Origin: Tubiluchus corallicola
Lineage: Eukaryota; Priapulida; Priapulimorpha; Priapulimorphida; Tubiluchidae
Direction of reading: 5' to 3'
Length of the DNA stretch: 64,000 nucleotides
Assembly (NCBI GenBank): GCA_030141605.1
Contig: JAQGDQ010000571.1
Location: forward strand, 47,501-111,500
Within the stretch, counting starts at the first letter, position 1, and each line of letters begins with the position of its first letter. The translations under genes were made by a program, and so were the position numbers. Under the pieces are notes generated by a model that saw only the letters and a program-made list of their open reading frames with translations, ran no database searches and was not told the origin of the DNA. Below, piece after piece: positions 27,001-33,894 of the stretch.

Positions 27001-27967
27001 TTAAAAACTATAATTGCATTAGTGTAAATCTTCGAACTTCAATAGTAGTTCGTGAAAGCAATCATTTTGCTTGTGGTTTTTCTGTTGCCAAAACCCAGAT
27101 CTTCATTTAGAGGAGCCATTTACAGCATTGAAACAAAACTTCATTGCGCTCTTGCAAAGTCCATAGCGACCATCTATTCATACTGTTGGCATGTGTTTTT
27201 TGTAGAAACTCGACAAAAAACAATGGCTAACTTTAACAGTGATTTTCTCAAGGTTAGGTTTTTCAGTGGGCAGCCTGCACCTGAACTTCAATGTGGATTA
27301 TCTCAGCTTAGAAATAACCCGATCAAAATAATCCTCATGAAATGGAGATTCAGGATATGTGAATAACTAGAAAAGCTTAGACGACTTATTGACGATTTTG
27401 CTATAAATTTGCAAGCTCATATTTAAATTTAGCAAGGTAAACTAGAAATATTTTAACATAAAAAAAGGAGGTTAGAAATAACACAGAGCAATGAGCTTGG
27501 TATCAAAGTGATCCTGATAAGCTTGACATTCAGGATTTGTGGATAACTAAAGAACTTAATTGCAGATTTCCAGGCATTTTTGCTGTGCAAACACGCATTT
27601 CTTGGCGCAGATGTTATTTGCTTGTTTAGCTGTTGTAGATTCGTCTGCGAATCTCTGACGTTGTTGTTTTATTTGTGCTGTTGAAGCATCTTCATGTGAT
27701 GACATCAACTGTAGAAGAGGAGCAGTTATTGGCAGCCTCTTCTCTTTGCCACATTTTGGGGCTTCAAATATTGAGGCAATGCATGGGTGATCCGGTTAAG
27801 CTGTTAAACTTGGTGAAGCATGTCGGCCGTTGATAACTGCTCGCCTATTTTTCAAACATGTAGATGACTGATGCTGTATAATTATTTTTTCCTGTAGCAC
27901 ATTCAAGCCTTCTACAGTAACACCAATATTCTTACGAGACGGAGAGTTATTATCAGAAGTACGCTAA
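685..27967 (+). CDS. POMGNT1: Protein O-linked-mannose beta-1,2-N-acetylglucosaminyltransferase 1 (POMGNT1), 3' 15 exons, 5' partial
   Basis: Golgi glycosyltransferase of family GT13. It transfers GlcNAc from UDP-GlcNAc in beta-1,2 linkage to O-linked mannose (core M1 glycan of alpha-dystroglycan). The joined exons are 685-798, 4376-4493, 7826-7924, 9315-9442, 9994-10064, 11142-11262, 12637-12717, 13184-13242, 16195-16267, 20006-20134, 21595-21720, 22679-22788, 24241-24376, 26462-26571 and 27898-27967. All junctions are GT-AG and keep frame, giving 1545 nt (514 residues plus TAA). Residues 1 to about 110 are the ILEI/PANDER-like stem domain ([20 protein letters not shown]). The rest is catalytic, with [20 protein letters not shown], the DxD-type EEDLD at about 253-257, [35 protein letters not shown] and the terminal VTPIFL block. 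The human enzyme has 660 residues, so about 145 N-terminal residues including the type II anchor are outside the window. No break is seen, so it looks functional. Identity rests on remembered family sequence; no alignment was run. Confidence 0.96.
898..1570 (-). repeat. Interspersed repeat R8, copy 1
   Basis: It aligns by eye, inverted, with 44700-45660, and in the same orientation with 46085-46270. Shared landmarks are ACCTGAAAAGTAGGTTTCAG, the TGACGTCACTACGC block and the GGCTGCG...GCAAGCCCTG block. Family of about 1.5 kb, nature unknown. It sits in the intron after POMGNT1 exon a. Confidence 0.7.
1869..2562. repeat. Foldback-type repeat FB, copy A
   Basis: Begins TATAGGTTTTACACGTCAAA and ends with the inverse (TTTGACATGTAAAATCTATA). 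Both arms are built of short variants of TCAAATGTAGAC and its complement GTCTACATTTGA. The core of about 400 bp (1950-2360) is unrelated to the other copies and may be a nested insertion. Copies B and C are at 40174 and 43708. Confidence 0.8.
3691..4347 (-). mobile_element. MITE-A copy 1 (about 650 bp, about 30-bp TIRs)
   Basis: The left end (TTGCATAGCAAAATCGTCCA) and right end (TGGACAGTTTTGGTTTGCAA) are imperfect inverted repeats. The body is collinear, in reverse, with 10461-11095, 26817-27416 and 57078-57715. No ORF, so non-autonomous. It ends 28 bp before a POMGNT1 splice acceptor. Confidence 0.85.
4376..4493 (+). CDS. POMGNT1: POMGNT1 exon b (stem domain)
   Basis: The acceptor is ..TTTTCACAG and the donor GTAAGC; phase 0 in, phase 1 out. 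It encodes [19 protein letters not shown] and [15 protein letters not shown]. The acceptor lies 28 bp after the end of a MITE (3691-4347). Confidence 0.94.
5320..5515 (+). pseudogene. Possible LINE C-terminal relic
   Basis: A + strand reading shows [18 protein letters not shown], like the (K)xWNSLP motif after the RT domain of many CR1/L2-like LINEs. It is frameshifted and short. Confidence 0.4.
5726..6103 (-). pseudogene. Non-LTR retrotransposon RT, C-terminal fragment
   Basis: A 125-codon antisense frame reads [15 protein letters not shown], then a [11 protein letters not shown]-type block and [18 protein letters not shown]. This matches the region after the RT catalytic core in LINE ORF2 proteins of marine invertebrates (YCLP.LLYG, WN.AfRkif, LP..Y..D.rkL.F). 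No catalytic motifs are present. Clade unassigned. It lies antisense in the intron after POMGNT1 exon b. Confidence 0.7.
6240..6580 (+). mobile_element. LINE 3' end with (TTA)n tail
   Basis: T-rich 3'-UTR-like sequence ending in CCAAATAAATTTATTATTATTATTATT, here described as AAATAAAT followed by a TTA run at about 6555-6580. This is typical of CR1/L2-like 3' ends. Confidence 0.45.
7245..7737. repeat. 29-bp minisatellite, about 17 copies
   Basis: The unit is ACATGATAAAAACATTTGCA plus ATTGTTGTG, with variants ACATGACAAAA and one shortened unit near 7405. Because 29 is not a multiple of 3 and the unit lacks stops in the antisense frames, three overlapping antisense frames stay open; these are not genes. 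It lies in the intron between POMGNT1 exons b and c, 90 bp before exon c. Confidence 0.95.
7826..7924 (+). CDS. POMGNT1: POMGNT1 exon c (end of stem domain)
   Basis: Begins after TTTTAG with GT completing a Gly codon; donor GTCAGT, phase 1 out. It encodes [17 protein letters not shown] and [15 protein letters not shown]. The SWG.P...KT core is a POMGNT1 signature. Confidence 0.92.
8400..9285 (+). repeat. R8 repeat, copy 2, with R3 nested inside
   Basis: 8460-8700 aligns with 44630-44890 (GCAGGGCTT, GCAGCCATTTT and CACTCTTCACTAACTAA blocks). 9140-9250 aligns with 45030-45110 (AGTTTGCRTGGAAAGT). The family is interrupted by R3 at 8820-9137. Confidence 0.6.
8820..9137 (+). repeat. R3 repeat, copy 1 (LINE/SINE-like 3' end)
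   Basis: Shares CACTGTGTGGGACA, AACAAGCCCTGCTTTTTGAT, TGTAGGCCCTTTCACTAGAT and the terminal AATAAATGACTTAT with 36728-37066 (same strand) and 34993-35325 (opposite strand). The AATAAA-like terminus suggests the 3' end of a retroelement. Confidence 0.75.
9315..9442 (+). CDS. POMGNT1: POMGNT1 exon d (stem-catalytic linker)
   Basis: Acceptor ..GATTTTAG, donor GTAAGT, phase 1 in, 0 out. It encodes [19 protein letters not shown] and [16 protein letters not shown]. The EGYGSVCSC block is highly conserved in POMGNT1. Confidence 0.95.
9637..9968. repeat. 26-bp minisatellite, about 12 copies
   Basis: Unit GGTGGTCATTGTTACTGATT plus GTATGC, imperfect. It fills most of the intron between POMGNT1 exons d and e and ends about 25 bp before the exon e acceptor. 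Confidence 0.93.
9994..10064 (+). CDS. POMGNT1: POMGNT1 exon e (start of GT13 catalytic domain)
   Basis: Acceptor TTTCAG, donor GTACGC, phase 0 in, 2 out. It encodes [19 protein letters not shown] and HYLYR, the first beta strand and UDP-sugar binding loop of the GT-A fold. It is too short to appear as an ATG-started frame. Confidence 0.94.
10461..11095 (+). mobile_element. MITE-A copy 2
   Basis: TIRs begin GTGCTTGGATACTAAAACTG and end CGATTTTGCTATGCAAGC. The body is collinear with the other three copies (e.g. CTTCAATGTGGATTATCTCA). It ends 46 bp before the POMGNT1 exon f acceptor. Confidence 0.87.
11142..11262 (+). CDS. POMGNT1: POMGNT1 exon f (catalytic domain)
   Basis: Acceptor TTTCCAG, donor GTAAGA, phase 2 in, 0 out. 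It encodes [19 protein letters not shown] and [24 protein letters not shown] ends 46 bp upstream of the acceptor. Confidence 0.95.
11650..12611 (-). mobile_element. Decayed mariner-type element interrupted by a hAT-like MITE
   Basis: Outer ends are TA-TAGGGTGATTCATAATG and GTAGCACCCTGTA. Antisense reading of 11880-11960 gives broken fragments resembling the C-terminal end of a mariner-class transposase, with many stops. The identification is tentative. Confidence 0.35.
11980..12438. mobile_element. hAT-like MITE
   Basis: Ends are CAGGGCCGGT and ACTGGCCCTG, perfect over 9 of 10 bases as inverted repeats and typical of hAT-type termini. Flanking 8-mers GGCTACTG (11972-11979) and GGTCACTG (12439-12446) match at 6 of 8 positions, consistent with an aged 8-bp target-site duplication. 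Confidence 0.7.
12637..12717 (+). CDS. POMGNT1: POMGNT1 exon g (catalytic domain)
   Basis: Acceptor ATTCCAG, donor GTAAGT, phase 0 at both ends, 27 codons: [20 protein letters not shown] then ATFTLFP. The ISQHYKASL block is nearly invariant in the family. Confidence 0.95.
13184..13242 (+). CDS. POMGNT1: POMGNT1 exon h (DxD metal-binding motif)
   Basis: Acceptor ATCACAG, donor GTGAGT, phase 0 in, 2 out: [19 protein letters not shown]. The EEDLD is the DxD-type motif that binds Mn2+ and UDP-GlcNAc in GT13 enzymes. Confidence 0.95.
13337..13917 (-). pseudogene. Tc1/mariner transposase, C-terminal half, truncated
   Basis: The antisense frame 13504-13917 (137 codons) reads [11 protein letters not shown]-like sequence, then [12 protein letters not shown] (QDNAPCH-type block with the second catalytic Asp) and [20 protein letters not shown] with the catalytic Glu. 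This is the DD34E C-terminal half of a Tc1-like transposase. The first catalytic Asp and the HTH DNA-binding region are missing. The 3' side continues to a Tc1-like TIR beginning CAGTCATTTGCAAAAGTTTA at 13337, next to TA. The 5' side is cut at an AT microsatellite at 13918-13937. It lies antisense in the intron after POMGNT1 exon h and is not autonomous. Confidence 0.9.
14810..15060 (+). repeat. R4 repeat, copy 1, with a conserved hairpin
   Basis: Matches 49225-49410 in inverse orientation (TTTACTTCATCCTTATTTAC; GCATAACTATAATCATTTTT). It contains a potential hairpin at 14932-14973 (GGTGAGTGT ... ACGCTCACC). It ends in TGAAATAAAATTCATAGTTCATAGTTC, described here as an AATAAAA signal followed by a duplicated TTCATAG, typical of a retroelement 3' end. 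Confidence 0.65.
16195..16267 (+). CDS. POMGNT1: POMGNT1 exon i (catalytic domain)
   Basis: Acceptor TTTACAG, donor GTGAGT, phase 2 in, 0 out: [19 protein letters not shown] then AWNDH. Confidence 0.94.
17806..18130 (-). mobile_element. LINE 3' end (antisense) with (AATTC)n tail and AT microsatellite
   Basis: A TTCAATTCAATTCAATTCAT tail, then TTTTTATTTTC, looks like a CR1/L2-type 3' end in antisense. The similar sense-strand tail at 31915-31943 (GAATTGAATTGAATTGA) supports this. An AT-rich microsatellite (TATA/ATAAAT) fills 17990-18066. Confidence 0.5.
18545..19120. repeat. 32-bp minisatellite, 18 copies, each carrying a CACGTG E-box
   Basis: Unit AACCGTAATAAACCACACGT plus GATTTTGACTGT. I count about 15 units with a perfect palindromic CACGTG core at exact 32-bp spacing (18550, 18582, 18646, 18678 and so on) and 3 with variants. 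The stop-free antisense frames of up to 236 codons (repeated [12 protein letters not shown]) are a by-product. It lies in the long intron between POMGNT1 exons i and j. Confidence 0.95.
19610..19985 (+). repeat. R7 repeat, copy 1
   Basis: Aligns with 20590-20930 (same strand) and with 60230-60560 (opposite strand). Shared blocks are GAAGTACAGTGCTACTGT, GCACGTGTTTGTGAAA and the GAATGRCGAAATGC block. It ends 20 bp before the POMGNT1 exon j acceptor. An upstream match near 19300 (AGTATACATTTTAAC) suggests the full copy began earlier. Confidence 0.78.
20006..20134 (+). CDS. POMGNT1: POMGNT1 exon j (catalytic domain)
   Basis: Acceptor ATTTCAG, donor GTAATT, phase 0 at both ends, 43 codons: [43 protein letters not shown]. 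Direct copies of one interspersed repeat family lie on both sides. Confidence 0.95.
20500..21045 (+). repeat. R7 repeat, copy 2
   Basis: Best preserved + strand copy. It extends through TTTCCTTTCAATATTTTAAA and GACCCACAGTTTAA, which have antisense counterparts at 60125-60175. Confidence 0.8.
21595..21720 (+). CDS. POMGNT1: POMGNT1 exon k (catalytic domain, acceptor site)
   Basis: Acceptor CTATGTAG, donor GTGAGT, phase 0 at both ends, 42 codons: [18 protein letters not shown] then [13 protein letters not shown]. The Asp of IPDVSR sits where GT13 enzymes carry a conserved active-site Asp (family knowledge). Confidence 0.95.
22679..22788 (+). CDS. POMGNT1: POMGNT1 exon l
   Basis: Acceptor TTTCAG, donor GTGCGT, phase 0 in, 2 out: [37 protein letters not shown]. 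Confidence 0.94.
23630..24082 (-). mobile_element. 5S-derived SINE, copy 4, antisense, 5'-truncated
   Basis: The reverse complement matches the body of the SINEs at 41546 and 52234 (GGTGCCAAATGTATCGCTCC; CTACACCAGCGAGGAAGAG; GATGCCAACC tail with a CCAA run). Only about 20 bp of the 5S-like head remains (CCTACAGCACCTGGTATT in + orientation), so the copy stops inside the head, as expected of incomplete reverse transcription. It lies in the intron between POMGNT1 exons l and m. Confidence 0.9.
24085..24190. repeat. AT-rich microsatellite
   Basis: Repeated TAATATGTAACATATTACAT motifs followed by (TA)n, directly abutting the truncated 5' end of the antisense SINE. Confidence 0.9.
24241..24376 (+). 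CDS. POMGNT1: POMGNT1 exon m
   Basis: Acceptor TTTTTTACAG, donor GTAAAC, phase 2 in, 0 out: [41 protein letters not shown]. An AT microsatellite and an antisense SINE lie just upstream; an antisense LINE lies just downstream. Confidence 0.94.
24498..25756 (-). mobile_element. 5'-truncated LINE (non-LTR retrotransposon) with intact RT frame and 12-bp TSD
   Basis: A 410-codon open frame (24512-25744, antisense) encodes most of a non-LTR reverse transcriptase. It shows [11 protein letters not shown] (about 12-22), [11 protein letters not shown] (47-57), [13 protein letters not shown] (105-117), the catalytic FADDIALL (149-156) and a C-terminal [14 protein letters not shown] block. The frame is open to the 5' edge, and its first codon there is TTG, so the start is a truncation, not a real start. 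The endonuclease domain is missing. ACTTATGCGTTA is present at both edges (24486-24497 and 25757-25768), a perfect target-site duplication. The 3' edge carries TAAGG repeats. An open frame plus a perfect TSD imply a young insertion. Clade unassigned. It is antisense in the intron between POMGNT1 exons m and n. Confidence 0.95.
26462..26571 (+). CDS. POMGNT1: POMGNT1 exon n
   Basis: Acceptor ATTTCAG, donor GTAAGT, phase 0 in, 2 out: [46 protein letters not shown] is a POMGNT1 C-terminal hallmark. Confidence 0.95.
26817..27416 (+). mobile_element. MITE-A copy 3
   Basis: Begins CTTGCAAACCAAATTGTCCG and ends with a GACGATTTTGCTATAAATTTGCAAG-type end, here stated as CGATTTTGCTATAAA. The body is collinear with copies 1, 2 and 4. 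A second, partial right-end copy (27485-27598) follows directly. Confidence 0.82.
27898..27967 (+). CDS. POMGNT1: POMGNT1 terminal coding exon
   Basis: Acceptor TTCCTGTAG, phase 2 in. It encodes [12 protein letters not shown] then [10 protein letters not shown] and TAA at 27965-27967. The PS.VTPIFL block matches the C terminus of the vertebrate enzyme; the tail after it is short and divergent. Confidence 0.92.
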
Positions 27968-29095
27968 CGATTTGGAACTCTACGTACGTGGTGGTGACCT
28001 GTGTGATATCATGTTTCCGAGTGCATTTTGGGTTATTGGAATCAGTGGTGGCTCATGTATAGTCACTGTGGAACTGCAGCAACTCCTATTTTCAATCAAT
28101 ATTATCGCTGACATTCAATATAATGAGTCTCTTTTTTTTTAATTCTTTCTTTGTATTTGTATATAGTTATAAATCCTTGTATGGGACCAGAGCGCGTGAC
28201 GGACCTGTGTGCTTCACAGTTTCAGTACTGTGCACTTCCAGCAATGTGGTGTTTGGCTAACTGTTGTGTAACTATCTCAGGCATGCACACATGTCTGAGA
28301 TAAGAAGCCGCACTCTAGGTAGAGAAAGTACTGTCGCTCATGCAGTGTCTATCAAGGAGAAGATTATCTTTTCTCACAAAGTAAACCAAGAAGAATGGAT
28401 TTTGTTTTTAAACGAACGGATCAATTTAAACGGAAATTACATGGCATTAAAACAATTTGCTAAAAATTTTCTGAAGCAACACCACCACTAATTTTAGCTA
28501 CGAGCCGCCATTGATTGGAATATCACGATAATACATAAATATTGCAAGAATTATAGCAAAGTGAATTCGTGTGTAGTGGATAAGCATTCCTAGTTTAATG
28601 GAGCCTGGAGTTACATGTATTTCCTATGTGAGCAGAACAGTACATTTAAAATATCTACGTCAAAGTAACGTACAATGTGGAATTTGTTAATCATTTATCT
28701 TCTGTGATACATAACTTGATCCTGGTTGTAAATGGTGAAGTGATACCACGTTGTTCATTACCGTTTGATTTTCAACTCACTTCGTCAAGCTGCATCGCAA
28801 ATGTTACTCAGATGCTTTTATCTTGCCACTTCAGAAATATGAGTTTTCAGGGCCATTGTTTAAATTGTCGTTTTTGTTTTCAAAAAATCATGAAACATCG
28901 TTGTAACACATTGTTCATGACAAGAATAGCGACAGTGAAAAAACGTTTCACAAAACAAGGAAGAAAGGAAAAAGAACGCACATTTCAAACTACCATTATA
29001 GCTCTTCTTCAGGTGAGCAAAAAAAGACAAGCTTGGGAAAAATCCCAATGAATTCTTTTGAATAATATAAATAAAAAACTCAAAAATCAAGGTGA
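27968..29095 (+). other. POMGNT1: Candidate POMGNT1 3' UTR
   Basis: No gene frame is supportable here. A candidate AATAAA at 29070-29075 could end the message; other AATAAA motifs near 30574 and 30594 would give a longer UTR. A 124-codon frame at 28677-29051 shows no recognisable domain and is probably UTR. Confidence 0.4.
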
Positions 29096-29362
29096 TACAC
29101 ACTCAGTCTGACTCAACTTCGGCTATAAGAGACATCGGATATAAGGGACAATTGTTTCCTGTCCTGAGCTGTCCCTTATACCCGCGGTTGACTGTATGTG
29201 TATGCTACTATTATATTTAAAAAAAACAGAAATTGCCATGATACATGGATCTGAAAACAATAAGAAATGCACATTATTAGAAAGCATTGTTTAGCATTAG
29301 TATTTGTTCGTTCACTCATTGTTTTTGAAGATTGTCAGAATATCACTACCATGTTTAGTGGT

Positions 29363-29856
29363 GCGTTTAGACTAGCCAGTTTTCTCTCTGACAGTAAACT
29401 CACAAGTGTGAACTGCAGTGCGAGTTACTGACTCAAAGTTATTGCAAACTCTCCGAGAGTTGCTGAGAGTTCTCTCATGAGTTACTTGCAGACAAGCTCT
29501 ATTCATTGTGAGAATTCACAGAGAAAAGTCTCAAGAGAAAACTATGTAGTGTGAATGTACCATTAGAACATTACTGCCAAGTTTGAACTACACTGCGATT
29601 TACTGATGGCACGTTTTTGCAAATTCGGTTGTTGCAATTGATTTCCTGTCTAGTGTGAACGCCTCAGCAAGTTACTTGCTAGTGTGAATGCCTCAGTAAG
29701 TTACTCTCAGAACTTCTGGCTGTGAATAGAAAAGAAAGTGGCAGCTTATGATTACTGTCGGAGAGTAACTCGTAGTAAGTTTTTCTCTACAAACTGACCA
29801 CACTTGCGAGTTACTTTGCAAGTTTGCTTGGTGAGAAAACTCGCTGGTCTGAACGC
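29363..29856. mobile_element. TIR element (MITE-C)
   Basis: The left end GCGTTTAGACTAGCCAGTTT and right end AACTCGCTGGTCTGAACGC are inverted repeats of about 24 bp with few mismatches. The interior is rich in GAGTTACT and TAGTGTGAAYG motifs in both orientations, so the whole element can fold. No ORF. Confidence 0.75.
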
Positions 29857-30627
29857 TTCGTGTGCGTCACTTTTTGCACCAGTCATAATGATTTCTCTTT
29901 TTTTTGAATAGGTATTTTTACTGCCAGTTTTAACTTAAGTGCTTTTTGATGATAATAAGAGAAGAAAAACCTGTCTGTTCGTTTGACAATTACCCTCAGA
30001 TTAGATATTACATCTTTTTTTTACCAATACTGTGTTATTACAGCAAAAACTGTCACTTTAGTAAAGTGAAATCGGAAAAACTAAATGCTCTCTTTTCCAA
30101 ATGATTAAAACAATAGGATATTTTTAATTTTCTTTATGATAATAACGTGACCTTGGGGTTGTAAATGGCCACTTTTACGAGGGTCAGCCGAAAATTCGAA
30201 TTAGGATGTTTAAATGATTGTTATATCATGGAGAAATGTTATTACATATGTACAGAGTTGTAAGCATGAATCATGTATATAATTTACGCACACTGTATTG
30301 TTTATATAATGAGCATTGTGTATATATAGCTTATTTTGTTTATTGTCTATGTAAATAATATATATAAAGAGGTTGTTTATTGTATTGTAGTGCTTTCCTG
30401 TAACAATTCATATTCTATTGTGGTCTTGCGCATACTGTGTTATAATGATTATAGAAATGTAAAGATGTGTTTTTTACTTTTGATTGATTAGTATAAACAA
30501 CGTACAAAAAAGGAAATGATAATCATGATAATTATTATATAATGTTAATACTATTATTTGTAATTATTATTTCAATAAAATGTGTTTTATAAAATAAATA
30601 TAGTATTGTGTGTATGTCTTATGTTTA

Positions 30628-31025
30628 ACAAGTCCAGAGAAGATTAATTATTAAGTTTAACTAATTTAGTCACTGAAGAAACAGCAGTACAATTTACTTT
30701 TCACAAGTCTAGAGAAGACTAATCAAATTAAACTAATTTAGTCACCGAAGAAACAGCAGTACAATTTACTTTTCACAAGTCCAGAGAAGACTAATCAAAT
30801 TAAACTAATTTAGTCACTGAAGAAACAGCAGTACAATATAGTTTTCACAAGTCCAGAGAAGACTAATAAATAAATTATAAACTAATTTAGTCACTGAAGA
30901 AACAGCAGCACAATGTAGTTTTCACAAGTCCAGAGAAGACTAATCAATAAATTAAACTAATTTTGTCACTGAAGAAACAGCAGTACAATTTAGTTTTCAC
31001 AAGTCCAGAGAAGACTAATAACTAA
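30628..31025. repeat. About 72-bp tandem repeat, about 5.5 copies
   Basis: Unit landmarks are CACAAGTCCAGAGAAGACTA, AACTAATTTAGTCACTGAAG and AAACAGCAGTACAATT. A diverged extra unit follows to about 31080. It lies downstream of POMGNT1. Confidence 0.92.
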
Positions 31026-31509
31026 ATTTGCCAAATGTATTCACTGTAAAAGCTGCAGTAGAACGTAGTTTTGATAAGTCTCGCAAATTTGCCCATTTCA
31101 TGCACCCTCAACTGTCGAAAATGACCTACAATTTTATAGACGAAATTTCTAATATTGCACGTGAAATCAATCAATCAAAACACACAATCGACTTTAACTT
31201 TAATTATCTAAATTAACATTTTTATAGCGACACAAACCTATTTTGGAAGTATTATGACAAACATGCATGAACACGTTATATACATGTACTAAATGTATGG
31301 GTATGTTTTCAAATACGTGCCAAAAATATATATGAACTGTAAGATCACATAAGTTAATATAGTGGAAATACTTACTTATGGTAATTTCTGTACAAATCAT
31401 ATAAATATTATGCTAAGATAAAATACGTGAAGGTCACAGTAAAACTATTCAGTAACTTAAATGCGATCAGCAGCTTGAAGAAGTTTCGACGTTAAATAAT
31501 AGGTGGTGC

Positions 31510-31770
31510 CACTATTAAGTTACCTGATGATATGGTGTGGGTGGTGTGGTATGGATGTTATGGTGCGGTGGGTGGCATGGTATGGTTGGTGTGGTGTGGT
31601 ATGGTGCCAGTGTTGTCGTGTGGATGATGTGGTGTGGGTAGTATAGTGGGGTGGAATGATGTGCGTAATGTGGTGGTGTTTGTGTAATGTTATGGGTGTG
31701 GTTTGTTTTAGCTGAAGGTGGAGTGGAATGTGTGCACGATGTGGTGTAGAGCTGTGTGTTGTGGTGGTGT
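31510..31770. repeat. GT-rich degenerate TGGTG/TGTGG simple repeat
   Basis: The strand is strongly G+T biased, with repeated GGTGTGGTATGG. It has nearly no C on the + strand. Confidence 0.85.
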
Positions 31771-31789
31771 TGGTTAGCAGATTAGGTGA

Positions 31790-31943
31790 CTTTATAGTCT
31801 TTTCGCTATCCTTTCTCCAGTTCTAGATATATCTATACATTTTAACCATTCTTCAAAACTTATTAGAGATTCTTTTATTAATCATGTTTTATTGTAGCAT
31901 TATAAAGAGATAAATAAAGTAAAATTGAATTGAATTGAATTGA
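31790..31943 (+). mobile_element. LINE 3' tail with (GAATT)n
   Basis: A GATAAATAAAGTAAAATTG signal followed by AATTGAATTGAATTGA, a typical CR1/L2-like 3' terminus. Confidence 0.5.
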
Positions 31944-32218
31944 CCATAGGATAGCGAGGACAGCGATGGCAAAACATTTCAGTAAAAATTGATACCATTG
32001 TCTTAGCAAAGTTTAATCTACAACATACTCAGCTGTGCGTGAACAAGAACATATGATAGTTTTACTGCTGGCTTTAAAGCATTTATGTGTCATGTAGATG
32101 GGAGATAATCAAAGGATCACCGGACAAAGGACAACCAGACAAAAGGCCACCAGAAAAAAGATTCGTCTGAAAAGACAAAGGACCAACAAGCAAATGTCTA
32201 CAAAAAGTTGCATGAAAT

Positions 32219-32566
32219 AGATTAGATTAGATTATATTTATTTACTAACTTTTACAGCTACACAGGGTTAGAACTTTACAAAGAGGAAATTAGTCCTACA
32301 AGAATCTTACTCAAATTGGCCGTGTAGCAATTAAAATAACTTAAAATTACTATCCTGGTGAGTGAAAATATTTAATAAAGAGTCCTTGTTAATATCATTA
32401 AAACAGTCTTGTTTATGTTAAATGCTGTTTTCTCATAATGGCATAGCACGTGCTCTTCATCTTGAACTGCACCATTGGCACCTAGCACACAGTCACATAC
32501 ACGCGTATGACTTGGTCTTTGCCTCCATCTTCCAGTTTCTATAAGAAGTCTATGAGCGAATAACCT
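32219..32566 (-). pseudogene. LINE ORF2 C-terminal fragment plus 3' tail
   Basis: The antisense frame 32566-32372 reads RLFAHRLLIETGRWRQRP, then CDCVLGANGAVQDEEHVLCH and ends ILTRTLY-stop. This is the H-rich, Cys/His C-terminal segment of many LINE ORF2 proteins (..AHrL.IE.GRw..P...R.C..C....vedE.H.l..C). The 3' tail is (TAATC)n at 32219-32236. Confidence 0.75.
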
Positions 32567-33009
32567 GCAACGAGTCCAACATTGTGTTTTGTGTTGAGAT
32601 ATTTGTATTAGTAATTTGCAGTCTGTACAATTGAATTTTCAGTACCTTTCTACTTACGTGGCCAAAATATTATTTTTATTGTGCGTCGGATAATTTGATG
32701 GTGCTATAGATTCAAGAAATCTAATGTGCCGTACGAATGTTAATGAAAATTAATCACGAATTTGTTTTAGGAACGTTTTTTTAGTATCCCCGACATGCAA
32801 AATTTAAAACTGCTGACTTAAGCACTATAGCAAAAGTCGAAAACCTTAGATTATGTTATGGAAGATCTTCAGTTAAGCAGAAGAATGGATTGCATAAACG
32901 AAACTTGAAAAATCAGAGCTTTGGTAAGCCAAAACAGCAATGCGAGCTTTATTGCCATAGCTGCTAGAGGTCATTCTTACTTGTTTGCAAATCAATAAAA
33001 TTTCTGATC

Positions 33010-33730
33010 ATCATGACAAAATACAATGGGACATAGCGTAACATAACGTGACCTAACATAACCTAACCTAACACAATACAACACTACACGACACAGCAGA
33101 ACTCAACACAACATAACATAACACAACATAACACAACACTACACAACACAACACAACACTACACTACACTACACTACACTACACTACACTACACTACACT
33201 ACACTACACTACACTACACTACACTACACTACACAACATAACACAACACAACACTACACAAAACAACACTACACAACATAACATAACACTACACAACACA
33301 AAACTACATAACATAACATAGCATAACATAACATAACATAACGCAACAAAACGCTACACTATGCTACGCAACACAACACAACACAACACAACACTACACT
33401 ACACTACACTACACTACACTACACTACACTACACTACACTACACTACACTACACTACACTACACTACACTACACTACACTACACTACACAACACTACACT
33501 ACACTACACTACACTACACTACACTACACTACACTACACTACACTACACTACACTACACTACACTACACTAACTACACAACACAACACAACACAACACAA
33601 CATAACATAACAGCACACAACACAAAACATCATAACACAACACAACATAACATAACACTACATGACACTACATAACATAACATAACACAATACTACACAA
33701 CACAACACAACACAACACAACATAACATAT
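33010..33730. repeat. Pentanucleotide satellite (ACACT / ACATA / ACACA)
   Basis: About 720 bp of 5-bp units: blocks of ACACT flanked by ACATA and ACACA interruptions. A 104-codon frame within it (HYTTLHYTT...) is a by-product of a 15-nt period. Confidence 0.97.
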
Positions 33731-33894
33731 TTTACTATCAGCTAAAAAATGAAAAAGTACGTGTAACCAACTTAGAAGAAAGTTTCAGCAAAAGTTAATA
33801 AATATAACGCTAATGTGTCAAGGTCATTAAATGCATCTCTTATGGCGAAGGTTAACAACCAAAAGCCTTATCAATCAACGCTATTTATGTGTTT

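Noticed and set aside
28677-29051. 124-codon + frame after POMGNT1
   Set aside because: No domain, no clear exon signals and low-complexity Lys-rich end; more likely 3' UTR.
32114-32200. Purine-rich GGACAAAGGACAACCAG run as a functional motif
   Set aside because: Looks like a short degenerate tandem repeat; nothing further supports a function.
33361-33675. 104-codon HYTTL-repeat frame
   Set aside because: A by-product of the pentanucleotide satellite.
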